DNA from: Abelmoschus esculentus
Lineage: Eukaryota; Streptophyta; Magnoliopsida; Malvales; Malvaceae
DNA: 64,000 bases
Reading direction: 5' to 3'
Assembly (NCBI GenBank): GCA_035048815.1
Contig: JAUCBN010000014.1
Coordinates: 14,677,501 to 14,741,500 of the forward strand
Within the stretch, counting starts at the first letter, position 1. Each line of letters opens with the position of its first letter. A program made the position numbers and the translations under genes. Below the pieces are notes generated by a model. The model was not told the origin of the DNA. It ran no database searches and worked only from the letters and a program-made list of their open reading frames with translations. Below are positions 49,006-60,227 of this stretch, in pieces.

Positions 49006-49986
49006 ATGGGGAAGAAAAGGGATCAGAAGCTCCGTACAAGATCTCAAACACTACCCTCATCTCCTTCACACTCATTCTCTTCATCCTCATCATCGGACTT
49101 CGAGTTCACAATACCAATGGCACCACGCGCAGACACAGCAGCAGCCTTATGCCCTGCAGACGACCTATTCTACAAAGGACAGATATTGCCTCTACAACTA
49201 TCACATCGTCTATCCATGGTCAGAACCATCCTACTATCCTCATCTTCCTCATCCTCCACAGCCACAGACTCTCGAGACTCAACAGCCAGCTCATCCAACG
49301 AATCAAATTCGTCTTTCGCAAGCGACCTCATACTGCAGGCCGCAGATAACTGCGACTCTTCGAGGCCGAGCTCTGTCTCAGAAGACAATGGGAACCAAAT
49401 ATATCCTACTCATCATCAACAAATCAAGAAGAACAGGTATTTTTCTTTGTCCATATTCTCTTCTATGTTCAACAAAGAAAACAACAAGCATGAGCAGGTG
49501 GTAAACACGGCGGCGCCTCCTTCGTCGGTTAAAAAGATGAGCATAACAGCGAAACGAGTTATAAGCAAATATTTGAAGAAAGTGAAGCCATTGTACGAGA
49601 AACTGTCGCATAAACAAGGCGGATCGGTTTCAGCTTTGTCGTCGTCGACATCTGTCCCGGCATCATTCTCAATCAAACCAATGAGATCTGTCAAAGAAGA
49701 CAACAACGGCGGATTTTCTCACTCTTTCTCAGGAAACTTGAGGTATCCAAGAAGGAGGAGCTGTATTTCAAGCTGCCCGTCGTCGATGCGGTCCTCGCCG
49801 AGCCACTCCGGGGGGCTTTCCCGAAACGGGTTTCCAATGAATAAGGGTCATGTGAGCAGCGGCATGCAGTACCCAGACCAGTCGTCGATGGAAGAATTGC
49901 AGAGTGCCATTCAAGGTGCCATTGCTCATTGCAAGAACTCTTTGGTTCAAAACAAAGGCACTGTAATAAGTAAACTTTCGGGATAA
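49006..49986 (+). CDS. BKI1: BRI1 kinase inhibitor 1-like / membrane-associated kinase regulator
   Basis: An intronless gene of 326 aa starting MGKKRDQKLRTRSQ (ATG at 49006). BKI1 sits at the plasma membrane, blocks the BRI1 receptor kinase, and is released when brassinosteroid triggers its phosphorylation. Visible family features are a Ser-rich N-terminus, the LCPADDLFYKGQILPLQL block (about 48-66), a Lys-rich middle (VISKYLKKVKPLYEKL, about 185-200) that would serve as membrane-targeting basic patch, the SHSFSGNLRYPRRR block, and a C-terminal MEELQSAIQGAIAHCKNS, the BRI1-interacting motif. The Tyr of KPLYEKL lies in the region where the regulatory phosphotyrosine is placed in Arabidopsis (inference). 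Ser makes up long runs elsewhere. The conserved tail makes the call firm; BKI1 versus a close MAKR paralogue is less certain. Confidence 0.87.
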   Translation: MGKKRDQKLRTRSQTLPSSPSHSFSSSSSSDFEFTIPMAPRADTAAALCPADDLFYKGQILPLQLSHRLSMVRTILLSSSSSSSTATDSRDSTASSSNESNSSFASDLILQAADNCDSSRPSSVSEDNGNQIYPTHHQQIKKNRYFSLSIFSSMFNKENNKHEQVVNTAAPPSSVKKMSITAKRVISKYLKKVKPLYEKLSHKQGGSVSALSSSTSVPASFSIKPMRSVKEDNNGGFSHSFSGNLRYPRRRSCISSCPSSMRSSPSHSGGLSRNGFPMNKGHVSSGMQYPDQSSMEELQSAIQGAIAHCKNSLVQNKGTVISKLSG

Positions 49987-52795
49987 ACGGTAGAAAGTTT
50001 AATGTTATTTAGATATAATTATATTCAAATTTTAAAATAAAAATTTGAATATATAATATAATTTATATGTATATTTAATAATTTTTTATTCAACTTAAAA
50101 ATAATTTTTTCGTTATAAACTATAGTTTTAGACATAACTTTCAGAATTCAATACGAAAAGATAAAAACATCATCATAATTTTATTTGTTATTATATAATT
50201 TTTAAAACATTTTATACTCGAATATTATTGAATTAAGTCATGAGATTCGGTCCATTCCATTTAATTCAATTTTATATTTATTTTTTATATTAATAATATA
50301 TTTTCGTATTTTGTTGAATGAGATCGAGGCATGTGCTTGTGATGTGGTGAAGCTTAAGCTGCGGCTTCCGATACGAAATTGAGTAGCCAAGGAAGAACCA
50401 AATAGATAATTAATAGTAAGTTGTATTAGTAATTATTTAATTAATTAATTTTGTCGGTGAACGATCTTTTCTCACATCTAATCCAATTGTTTGTTTTAGC
50501 ATCTTGTCAAGGATTATTTTTATGATTATTAATAATTAATTAATTAATATGAATATTATAAAATTTATTATAAGAACAACTTTCCTGTATAGTTTATTCA
50601 TGATGTAAGAGTTTTGATTCTATAACATTAGAATTATAACCACAAATTTCAGGATATAACGCGTTTAAGTATGTTCGATCTTACGCCATATAATATATTA
50701 TACCATTAATATACCAATCAAACTAAAATCAATTAATATGTTATGCTTTAAGTAGTAAATATTAAGTATACAAAAAATGCAGGGGTGGTTTAAAGATTTT
50801 TGGGGTCCTATACAATTTATTAAAATATAGTCTTTAAAAGTAATTACCCATGACCTTCACTAGTTATAAAATTGTAGCCCATAGAAGCAAATGTCCTTCC
50901 TAGGGGCCCTTGTGCGATCGTTTCTATTGCGTCTATCCAAAACCTCACTAGTTCTACTGAAGCAATAGTAATAGTAATAATCAATAAGATTTTATAATTT
51001 TATAATCAATTGTCATATTTAAGAAATAATTATAACGTTTTAACAATTATAATTCATCTTTCTAAATAGCGTTTTCAAAAATTTTCAATGAATTTTGAGA
51101 TTAACGTCATTTAATGAATGTAGTTTATTAAAATTGGGGGCCCTCTTTTTCGAGGGCCCTGTGCGGTCGCTCCTATTACGCCTGTCTAGAACCCCACCGA
51201 AAAAATGATCTTATTGAATTCATTTTACTAATACATGGATTAAATTGATTCATTTGAGAATAAAAGTAATTAATTTGAACAAATTTAATTAATAACGAAA
51301 TTAAATTTATTTTTATCAGATAGTACAGAGATTAAACAATATAATCCATACATTAGAGAAATCTGGCAGATATTTTCACTGATGAGTAATATCTATTAAA
51401 ATAGAGAAAAATACTTTAACTTGTGTTAAAAGATAAACACGTAGCTTTTGGCATGTTGTAGGCTCACGGATATTCCAAGTTGATAGTTATATTAATTTTT
51501 TTTTTATAATTATTATATTTAATTTATTAATTTAAATTAAATATTATAAAAATATTATATAATATTTTTTATTTAATTTATTTCGTATATAATATTTAAC
51601 GTCATTTAAAATTTTTAATAAATTATTTTGCTAAATCAAACTTTTTTTCATATTTCAAGTAATAGATTATTTGGTTTCACTTAAATAAGTCTCGAATTTA
51701 AATATTATGTATTTATAAAATATCTGTTAAGAGATTTATTCATTAATATTAAATATATGACGTAGTTAATCTAAATTAATTTCATATGTTTGAATAAAAT
51801 GAAATTATTTTTGTGAAACATCATGAACGTAACCAGATTCAACAAGACCCGTGTCCTATGCATCGTTGTGTTTTGGCGTTGGGTTCCTTGTTTTGTTTCT
51901 CCTGTCGTGTCTCAGAAACCAGAACAAAAACAAGATGGATGTGCCAATCCATCGTCACCCTCCGATCTACAGATCTTGTGGATCAGACACAACTCTGTTC
52001 CCAATGGAAGGGTCCCACCAATGTTTTTCAGTGGGACCTGATCATGTAGGGTATCTTTATCACCTGATCGAGAAGGCAGCAACTGGATAACCTGTGGTCA
52101 TAATTTCAAGTACACGTTGCAGTAGCACCCATGGGTCCCATACCATTGTGCTGTTGTTGGAAATGGATTTGGATTGGTGGGGTTTTGTTTGGTCCACATC
52201 AGCTAAAGATTTGTAAGGTTGTCAAACATTCGAGATTTGATGATGGTAGAATCATCTTGAGATGCAGTTAGATGGAGAGGGAAGGAGATAAACACCATAG
52301 GTTAAATCGAGTCATTCGGATCTAGTTCGAAATAAAATTACATTTAATCTAGATTCGTTTTAAGTCGGATCGATTTAATGCTACAAAAGTAAATTAAATA
52401 TATGTTTTGAAAGTACTCTATATTACTTAGTCTTAACGCATTGTTGAATAAGAGAGCTTACTCTGCACATGTATCGTAAAACGGATATGAAATATACTAA
52501 GAAAAATATTGATTTTAAAGACTATATAAAGAATTCAAATTGGATGCAAAGATAATCATGAGTTAAAATGAAACAAAGTAAGAAGTTGAAGGACCAAAGA
52601 ATTATAAGATTTTAAATTTTGAATCAAATCAAAATAAATTAAATATTTTTGACTCGATTCGAGTTTTGCTCACCCTTACTATTGGGCTCCAGGGATTATA
52701 ATTTTCTAAATATTTAATCAATGTGATTGAATCAAATAAACTTGAATGACAGATTATGTATCAAACTAATTTGGTTAATTTGTTACTTCGGTTAT
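49987..52795. other. Spacer downstream of the BKI1-like gene
   Basis: AT-rich DNA with two related GGGCCC-containing segments (50900-50960 and 51138-51200) and a less AT-rich island at 51820-52240. In that island three frames stay open for 70-80 codons; the longest from an ATG (51823-52041) is 72 codons. No family was recognised, so no gene is called. Confidence 0.5.
50780..51200. repeat. Repeat unit with two diverged GGGCCCT..GTGCG copies and a GC-rich hairpin
   Basis: The phrase GGGCCCTTGTGCGATCG...CTATTGCGTC (from about 50906) recurs as GGGCCCTGTGCGGTCG...CTATTACGCC (from about 51154). Just before the second copy, GGGCCCTC/GAGGGCCC forms an 8-bp hairpin at 51139-51160. The start, GCAGGGGTGG, is a common edge of plant DNA elements. 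Confidence 0.5.
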
Positions 52796-53097
52796 AGTAT
52801 CTCAGAGCAAGCCTCCTCAACTCTCTTCGTCGCATTTCTTTGTCACCTTTGTCTTATCTGTATAATTGAACATCTTCTACTTTAACATTCAGCGGTCTCT
52901 TCACCAGGTTTACATCTTCTGCTATCTTTTTCTTTTTTATTGAACATTTTTTAAGGGATTTAAAATGTTGGGATTTTGTAATGTTAATGCCTCCTAAATG
53001 TTATCGTTGTTGTGCATTATCTTAAGAGTATTTATTTTAATGGCATCATTATTGTGCATAATCTTGTGATTATTAATGTTGTTACGCGTAATATTAC

Positions 53098-53147
53098 AAG
53101 TATATAATGACATTTTTTTTTTGAAAGTATATAATGACATTTTTTTA
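53098..53147. repeat. Tandem duplication of an AAGTATATAATGACATTTTTT unit
   Basis: AGTATATAATGACATTTTTT occurs twice about 30 bp apart, within what would be the leader intron of the Hsp70-like remnant. Confidence 0.75.
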
Positions 53148-53417
53148 GTTGTCTTGAAATGAGAATTTTTTATCGGACATAAATTTACACTTTTAGGAAA
53201 GTTTTCAAGACAGATAAGTTTATCTTTTTATAAAATTGATAAAATGAAATTAATTTTATTAAAAGAACAGAAAGTATAAACAAACATTTTATATTTTATT
53301 AAAAGTCTTAATTCCATTTCTTGTTTTTTTGTTGAGATTTGTTATGACTATTAGCAGTGTAATTTGTTTTTTAGTCTTCTGATAAATATTTTTATGTTTG
53401 CTTGTTTTGTCAGTTTA

Positions 53418-54419
53418 ATGATTCAACCTTCGCACTCCGACACTGAAACGACGGGCGGGAAGAAGTGTTCATCTTTTTTACAAGGTATCATTGATATTGA
53501 TATTGGAACTTCACAGTATTATACGATTATCTGAAAAAAAATCAAATTTACATATTTTAGATACTATTTGTAATAAGTATTTACAACGTTTTTGTGTCAC
53601 TTATCAAGAAGAAATTTTAGGAAGAGATGTATCTATATCTACTATTTTAAATATGAAACATCTCATCGAAAGATTGGACATCGACCATGTTGTAAGTGAA
53701 AACAGATTAAACAAGATGAGCGAGAAAAAACTTTAAAAAAACACTAAAAAAAACAATGAAGAACGTTCAGAAGATTTAGAGTAAATAACTTTATTTTTTA
53801 AAAATTTGTAATACTTTAATATATCAAATAAGGTGGGAAATGACTCTATTTATATTTGAATTCCCCCTAATTCAACGGTCTACACAGATTTACATCGACA
53901 GATAAGATATAACCCTATCTATTTATAAAACATAATTCTGAGAATATTTTTAATTATGACAAAAATCTTTGTGTTCATATAGGATGAATAGATAAGTCAC
54001 TTTTCTTTGATCGAGTCAATATCAATGGTTTTTTAAATCTAAAATATTTATTGAAACTTCTTAAATAAATTTAAATACATCATATCATATTATATCAATG
54101 TCTTAAACCTTAACTTGTGGCGCGTGATATTATATACAAGCTATCCTTCACAAAAAGAGTAGAGATCAAAGAGAGTTTGCCTAATAAGGTGAATATACAT
54201 AAGGTTGTGACCAGAGAGAAATTTGAACAAGTTAACAAGAATATTTTTGACAATTGTGAGACTCTAGTGAAACAGTGCTTACTTGATGCAAGTGTAGAGT
54301 CGACTGATTTGAACCGACTAATATTTGTCGCGGATGTTCGTGCATTCCCAAAAATAGAAATCTTGTCCAGAATATATACAAAAAAGACAACTCCGGATAT
54401 CGAACCATTCATTAAATGA
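53418..54419 (+). pseudogene. Hsp70-family remnant (HSP70-8 / Hsp70T-2-like), frameshifted and internally deleted
   Basis: Three pieces in different frames resemble the small plant Hsp70-like protein called HSP70-8 or Hsp70T-2. Piece 1 (53418-53534) has the ATG and the start of the ATPase domain, DIDIGTSQYYTII, close to the conserved IDIGTSQ phosphate loop, and ends at TGA 53532. Piece 2 (about 53535-53736, another frame) has STILNMKHLIERLDIDHVV, matching the conserved FNMKRL.GR.DTDPVV block. Piece 3 (54117-54419) has REKFEQVNKNIFDNCETLV and LNRLIFVADVRAFPKI, matching the late ATPase block that normally reads VGG at this point. The middle of the ATPase domain and the whole substrate-binding part are missing. 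A pyrimidine-rich leader near 52797-52913 ending CACCAG/GTTTAC, and an acceptor just before the ATG, suggest a kept 5' UTR intron, so this is not a processed copy. Confidence 0.72.
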
Positions 54420-54599
54420 TATCATCCTTAATAAAATTGAAGTCAATTCATTAATAAAATTTCTAATTAATTGATTAAAATATAATCATCCTTGTAATTT
54501 GGTGATTATAAAGTAATTTACCCATTTTTAACACTTAATAGATCGTTCATTAGAGGATACAATTAATCTATCAACCAAACACGACCTCAAATACTTCCT

Positions 54600-54823
54600 C
54601 TTTATCTACCGAAAACCCTACTTTAACATTCTCCTACATTTCAGCTTCAGCGCCGGCGCCTTGCCCTAAAACCATCACCTCCCCTAAAACGAAGCAGATC
54701 TTCAGAAAAAACCCTAACTAAAGTAAACCCTTTCCTCTCTATCCTCTTTAGTCAACCTTTATATACGTATATAACTACGTATACTTATGCATTGCTTTGT
54801 TTTTCCTTTTGTAAATTCAGAAA
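54600..54823 (+). promoter_or_regulatory. eS24 leader with telo-box motifs and a probable leader intron
   Basis: AAACCCTA motifs at 54613-54620 and AAACCCTAA at 54709-54717 are the telo-boxes typical of plant ribosomal-protein genes. A donor GTAAAC at 54723 and an acceptor TTCAG ending at 54820 would define a 98-bp intron just before the ATG, also typical of this gene class. Confidence 0.6.
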
Positions 54824-56430
54824 ATGGCGGACAAGGCTGTTACCATAAGAACTAGGAAGTTCATGACCAACAGGCTCCTCTCAAGGAAACAATTCGTGGG
54901 TTATTTTTAAAGTTTTAGCTTTCATTTGTTTTTTGCCTTTAGTTTGCTTTATACTGTTTGTTTACTGAGAAAATGTATGAAGAACTTGCAAAATAAGAGA
55001 TTTGACAAATTGGGGTTTTGTTGAAAACTTGAAAAAGCTACCATCTTTATTATTTTTTGTGATTTTGTTACAGATCATTGATGTTCTTCATCCCGGGAGA
55101 CCAAATGTTTCAAAGGTATTTTATTGAGTTGTTTGTTTTGTTTAAGGTTTCCAATGTGATTGTGTTCTTCCGTGTATTTTAATTCGTTTTAGTAATGAAC
55201 TCGAATGTAGGCTGAGTTGAAGGAGAAATTGACCAGAATGTATGAAGTAAAGGACACAAATTCCATTTTTGTATTCAAGTTCCGTACTCACTTTGGAGGA
55301 GGGAAATCAACTGGTTTTGGACTTATTTATGACTCGGTTGAGAGTGCGAAGAAATACGAGCCTAAGTACCGTTTGATCAGGGTAAATCACTGCCATTTTC
55401 TTATGTTTTGGTTTAAGCATTATCATTTAGACTAGTGGTCTGGTCAATTTGATATTCACTTGAAGTTCTTTATGTACATTTCTGCATTGGATTTGTCTAG
55501 TTGAACAATTATTCGCTGCTGTTTTACCTCGTGGATTAAATGGTTTAGGGCTTTGAAAGATCAAATTTATATATATTACATGTGAATGCTGCACTTTTAG
55601 CATTTGGCAACTTCAGTTTAGATTCTCAATAGTTGTAGGATGGCAAGAACTGATTCCGTAAGTGTTGTTCTTCTCTTCCATTCAAATATATCTTAGAATA
55701 TGGAATACATATAAATTACTAGCTGTGTAGTCTAACTCGTTTCTTAGAGATTAAGTGCCAACTTGGAATCTTGAAAAACTTTGCGTGAGTTGTTTTTATG
55801 ATGTTAACTTATAATAAAGTAAGTTTATTGTCTCTGTTCTTCCTTTGCGATGTTCTAGTTTGGTCGAGAAGTCCTCATAGATTGCATTACCTATGCTATT
55901 TGGTATTCTCCCATGGGTTGATGTTTTCTACTTTTGGTTGAGTTCATAACGTTGAAAAAAGTTTTAGAGACATCATTAAAACGAGTTGTGTTTCCTACAC
56001 CAAACTCGTCCTTACCTTTGTGGTAAGAGTTTTCTGTTGCATCGGACGCAAATGTCTCGTGCTTTAGAGGAAACACAAGTAATGAAAATAACAGCTTCCA
56101 TCAAGTTTTCCAATCTTCTTTGTTTCCCTCCCTTCCCTTGCTCTTTTATTCAAGCAAGTGCACGTCTTAATAGGAATGTTTTGCATGTTGATACTGAAGC
56201 TCTTTTTCTTGTGATGACAGAACGGACTCGATACCAAGGTTGAGAAGTCCAGAAAACAGATGAAGGAAAGGAAAAACAGGGCCAAAAAGATCAGAGGTGT
56301 AAAGAAGGTAAATCTGTGTGCTTCATTTTTTACTCTTCTTTTTTTTCTGAAATTTATTTCGTCTATTAATTACGAGTCGAGTTTCTCCACATTGCAGACC
56401 AAGGCTGGAGATGCTGCAAAGAAGAAGTGA
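54824..56430 (+). CDS. RPS24: 40S ribosomal protein eS24
   Basis: Structural protein of the small ribosomal subunit. Five coding exons: 54824-54895, 55074-55115, 55211-55381, 56221-56307, 56398-56430 (TGA), giving 134 aa, the family length. The start is MADKAVTIRTRKFMTNRLLS; all introns fall between codons. Family blocks visible are RKQFIIDVLHPGRPNVSKAEL, MYEVKDTNSIFVFKFRTHFGG, STGFGLIYDSVESAKKYEPKY and the Lys/Arg-rich tail KQMKERKNRAKKIRGVKK. The third intron is long (839 bp) and holds a small hairpin (56002-56032). The gene is intact between two decayed genes (the Hsp70-like remnant upstream and the HISN5 copy downstream). Confidence 0.96.
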
Positions 56431-57185
56431 GATCCCGTCTGCATGAGCTAGTGTTTTCCTGCATCAATACAATCCATCCCCTTATACTCATTTAGTGCTG
56501 AGCTCATTTTCTTCTTTATTGAGTATCCATTTGTGGACCTACTTTACCTTGTGTCTATGGAGACTTAATTTGAAAATGAATTTTTGGGGTTGAAAAATTG
56601 AAATCTGCCACTACCTTCTCCACTTAATGCAGGGTAGTTGTGGAAAAGGGTATTTTTTAAAATTATTTTTTATTGTACTTTTTAAAAACAATATCAAAAT
56701 GCCCCTAAATTGATATACAAAGTGTTTTAAGTGCCGAGTTGAAGAAAATTAGCAAGTTCGAGGTAAATTTATACTGAAATCGTTATCTATGATCATTGAT
56801 GATGATGTTTGACGATATAAACAATTAATTTGATTTTATATTTTAAATTATCTTTATATTAAATAATAAAAATATAAAAAAATCAGAATATAAAAAAAAA
56901 TTCAGAATTACCAAAATCTGAGTAATTAGAATGTTAGGTTAGTAAATTGAAAAGTTCGAAAGTTGAGTGAGCAAAATAGGAGAGAGGAGATATTTGAGTG
57001 ATGATCTGTATATTTTACCTAAATAATATCAGTTCCATTGGATCAGTTAGAAATCCATAGGACGATTCAGGTTTTACCCTACTGATTTTAATTCAAAAAT
57101 CATAATAACGACGTCGTATCTGTTTTCGCCCTGGCATCACCACTCTCTGTAATTTTCTTCCCGCTTTCTCTTTGACCATCCACAG
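56431..57185. other. Spacer between eS24 and the HISN5 copy
   Basis: Contains the eS24 3' UTR and an AT-rich stretch. ACGACGTCGT-type sequence at about 57106-57116 lies upstream of the HISN5 start and could belong to its promoter. No gene is seen. Confidence 0.55.
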
Positions 57186-58945
57186 ATGGAGCTTTCGATT
57201 TCGTCTCTCCTACTCAACATCTCCTCTACCGCCACCGCGACTTCGCTTCTAATATTGGCCAAGCCCAGTGTTCATTATAGACTATCTTCAGTTCCCCTTC
57301 TTCCACTCATTTTGAAACAAATAAATAACAACAATTCCCAGTCAACCCTTTCTTGTTCCTTCATTCCCCAAAAGCAACGCCTCTCCTGCTCCAAATTCCC
57401 CTTCAACCGCCTCAGGTAAACAAAAGTACAAAACCCCAAATCCCAAAATACCATAAAAATCATTTCCTTTTAATTTATCTTGTCTTTTTTCATCTTGGGT
57501 TAGATCAGATCGTATTGGAGAAGTGGATAGGGTAACGAAAGAAACGAATGTGTGGGTCAAGATAAACTTGGATGGCACTGGAGTTGCTAATTCTAATACA
57601 AGTATTCCCTTTCTTGATCTTATGCTGGATGTATGCTTCTCTGTTTTCCTTTTTAACTTTTTTTTTCTTGTGTGTGAATTTGTTGTTCTACTGTGATGCT
57701 AATTTGTTTACTTTCATAGCTTTAATATTTAGCAATTAGCCTCTCATGGACTATTCGATGTGCACGTCTAGGCTACCGGAGACATTCACATTGATGATCA
57801 TCACACCAATGAAGATGTTGCCCTTGCTCTTGGAACGGTAGCTTTCTTTCTTTTACTTGAATTGTATGACTGAATTTATCCATGGAGATTTTGATTTGCA
57901 TTGCTGGGAGAATTAAATGAGTTATCTGTTTTCTTTCAGGCATTGCTTCAGTCACTTGGTGACCGGAAAGGGATTAACCGGTTTGGTGATTTTTCGGCTC
58001 CGCTTGATGAAGCGTACATGTTTCACTGGTATGACATTCATTGCAAGGTTATTTCTTAACCATGATCTTATGGTACTATTTGAAGCTTGAGATCGTCATA
58101 TCGTATTTTGATTCGAAAATATTTCTAGCTTTACAAAGAAAACTATGCAGAGAACTTCAGAAATTATTACAAAACCCTAAGTCTTGATGAGGAAGTTAGT
58201 TCTCAGCCTTATAATGTGGCATGATGATGATTCTATGAAATATTATTGAACTTTTATCACAATGTAATTCTTTAGAGTAAATGTTCAAATTCGTATCTAT
58301 GCTAAACTTCATATTGTTTTGTCCTAGGATTTATCTGGCCGGCCACATTTAAGTTATGGTTTAAACATTCCGACTTCAAGAGTCGGGACATATGACACTC
58401 AGGTAATCCACATTGTTTATATCTTCTGGTCTAACCATGTTTATTTTGTCGACTGTAGGGGACACTTGCCGGCAGTATATAGCTTTCTTTCGAAATATAT
58501 TTGTGCTGAATTTCACCAACAAACTTCTTATATCTAATGTTCACAGTTGGTGAGCATTTTTTCCAGTCTTTGGTCAATACTTCAGGCATGACACTACACA
58601 TACGGCAGGTAGCAATACATGTATTCTTGCTTATAGAAGTTGTTTTCAGCACATTGGCTTACCTTTTATAGTACTTATAAAGAAATTTTCAAGTAATTGA
58701 GCTGTAGTGTTTTCCGATATCTTTCTTTTCGTGTTTACAGCTTGCAGGAAAGAATTCACATCATATTATTGAGGCAACCTTTAAGGCTTTCACTAGGGCC
58801 CTTAGGCAAGCAACAAAGTACGATCCACGCCACCTTGGGACTATACCAAGGTTCGACACACTGCTATTTTGAGAAATTAAATGCATTTCTTTTTGCTTAT
58901 CATACAATTTTTTTCTCCATTCTAAAGTAGGTGTTGAGATTCTGA
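57186..58945 (+). pseudogene. HISN5: Imidazoleglycerol-phosphate dehydratase (histidine biosynthesis step 6), disrupted copy
   Basis: Intact copies convert imidazole glycerol phosphate to imidazole acetol phosphate in plastids. Exon remnants: 57186-57415 (transit peptide), 57504-57630, 57733-57837, 57940-58028, 58328-58402, 58547-58608, 58741-58850, with a poorly preserved last exon near 58910-58945. Conserved parts are DRVTKETNVWVKINLDGTG, the metal-binding IHIDDHHTNEDVALALGT, GINRFGDFSAPLDEA, DLSGRPHL, RVGTYDTQ, NTSGMTLHIRQ and AGKNSHHIIEATFKAF. Lesions: TAG at 57769-57771 where the family has Lys (HVKATGDIH), which would end the protein at 131 aa; a 4-bp loss in exon 4 near 58015 (exon length 89, not a multiple of three as flanking phases require); and a 1-bp loss at the start of exon 6 near 58551 (62 bp; GTGGAG became GTGAG). 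The last SKGVLSRS block is also degraded. Splice signals survive, so the decay is recent. A functional copy must exist elsewhere for histidine autonomy. Confidence 0.87.
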
Positions 58946-60227
58946 ATAGTTCAGGTAGCTGTTAATCATGTTAGCATATTTGCATGAATTTTGTAGTACT
59001 AATCACCTAAGGCATCATTTGGTTGATTTCAAAAGTAATTTCATGCATATGGAGGATATTTGAAGGTCATATCCGTGTTGAACATTGATACTTTGAGTTC
59101 GAACAATGTATCTCTAAAGTGTTTTTTCTTTCTCTTTATTCAAACATTAATATGTATTAAACATTACAATGTCTGTTAATGTGAACCCCCCATATTTGTA
59201 TGTCATGAATCAACAATGCTTTGTCTCCTAGTCCTTTGCAATGAACTGATGTTTTGAATTGGAGGGACATGAAAGGACAAGGATAATATTAAGACACTGA
59301 AAACGAAATCCATCATTCCCCCAGTCCTTATTCATATGATAAAATGAAATAATAAAAATAACAGCTTAAATTCAGAAACTTGTGAACCAAACATGTCATA
59401 TCATGTCATCTTCAATGGTCATCGTCGCTTGTAAACACCAACTGGGGGAGGGTCATTCGGAGGATAAATCTAACCATTTATAGGATATAAGATTGAGGAG
59501 TTTATGCGAAGGTATTTAGAATTTAGAAGGATAATAATTAAAATTTAGAGTTTATAGGTTAAAATTTAAATTTTTATTGTATTATCTTAAAAAGTAAGAC
59601 TTAAATTTTAATTCTAAATTTTAATCACTAACCTTGAATTTTAAACTATTATATTTAAATTATACACACTAAACTAAGTATTAAAACCTTAAAACTAAGA
59701 CGTTTATGAAAAAAATAATTTTTATTGTTAATATATTAAATATAGATCATTTAATTAAATCATTGATCATTGATTTGTGAGATAATATTTTCTTTTACCA
59801 TCGCTTTGCTTGTAGTTTCATAATTAAAGACAAAAATACGCACACAAAAAAACATAAAATTATTGAATAAGTCAATTCGATAAATACAATAACTAAATAA
59901 AAGTCCTAGAATAAAAAAATAAAAATTCTAACACAGTGTTGGTCGAAAAGAACGGACGAAATTAAGCTTTACCTACATTATTTTAACTTTCTGCTAGAGA
60001 TTTTTTAGAATTTATTAACTTTTTTTTTCTGAGATTAAGAGGTAATTCTTACGAATACTAGATTTATACCCAAAAATTAATAAACACTCATTTTATAAAA
60101 TAAAAAAATATTAAGTAAACAAGAAAATTTGCAAACACTCATTTATACTTAAAGCTGATTGTTTGCAAATTTAATTATTCTTATGGATAATTAGTTTTCT
60201 TCCGGTCCTTAAAGGTGTATTTTATAC

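Noticed and set aside
55966..56076. MicroRNA-like precursor in the eS24 intron (mirrored TTGTGTTTCCT and AGAGACAT words)
   Set aside because: The two mirrored pairs are interleaved rather than nested, so they cannot form one hairpin, and no known microRNA sequence is present.
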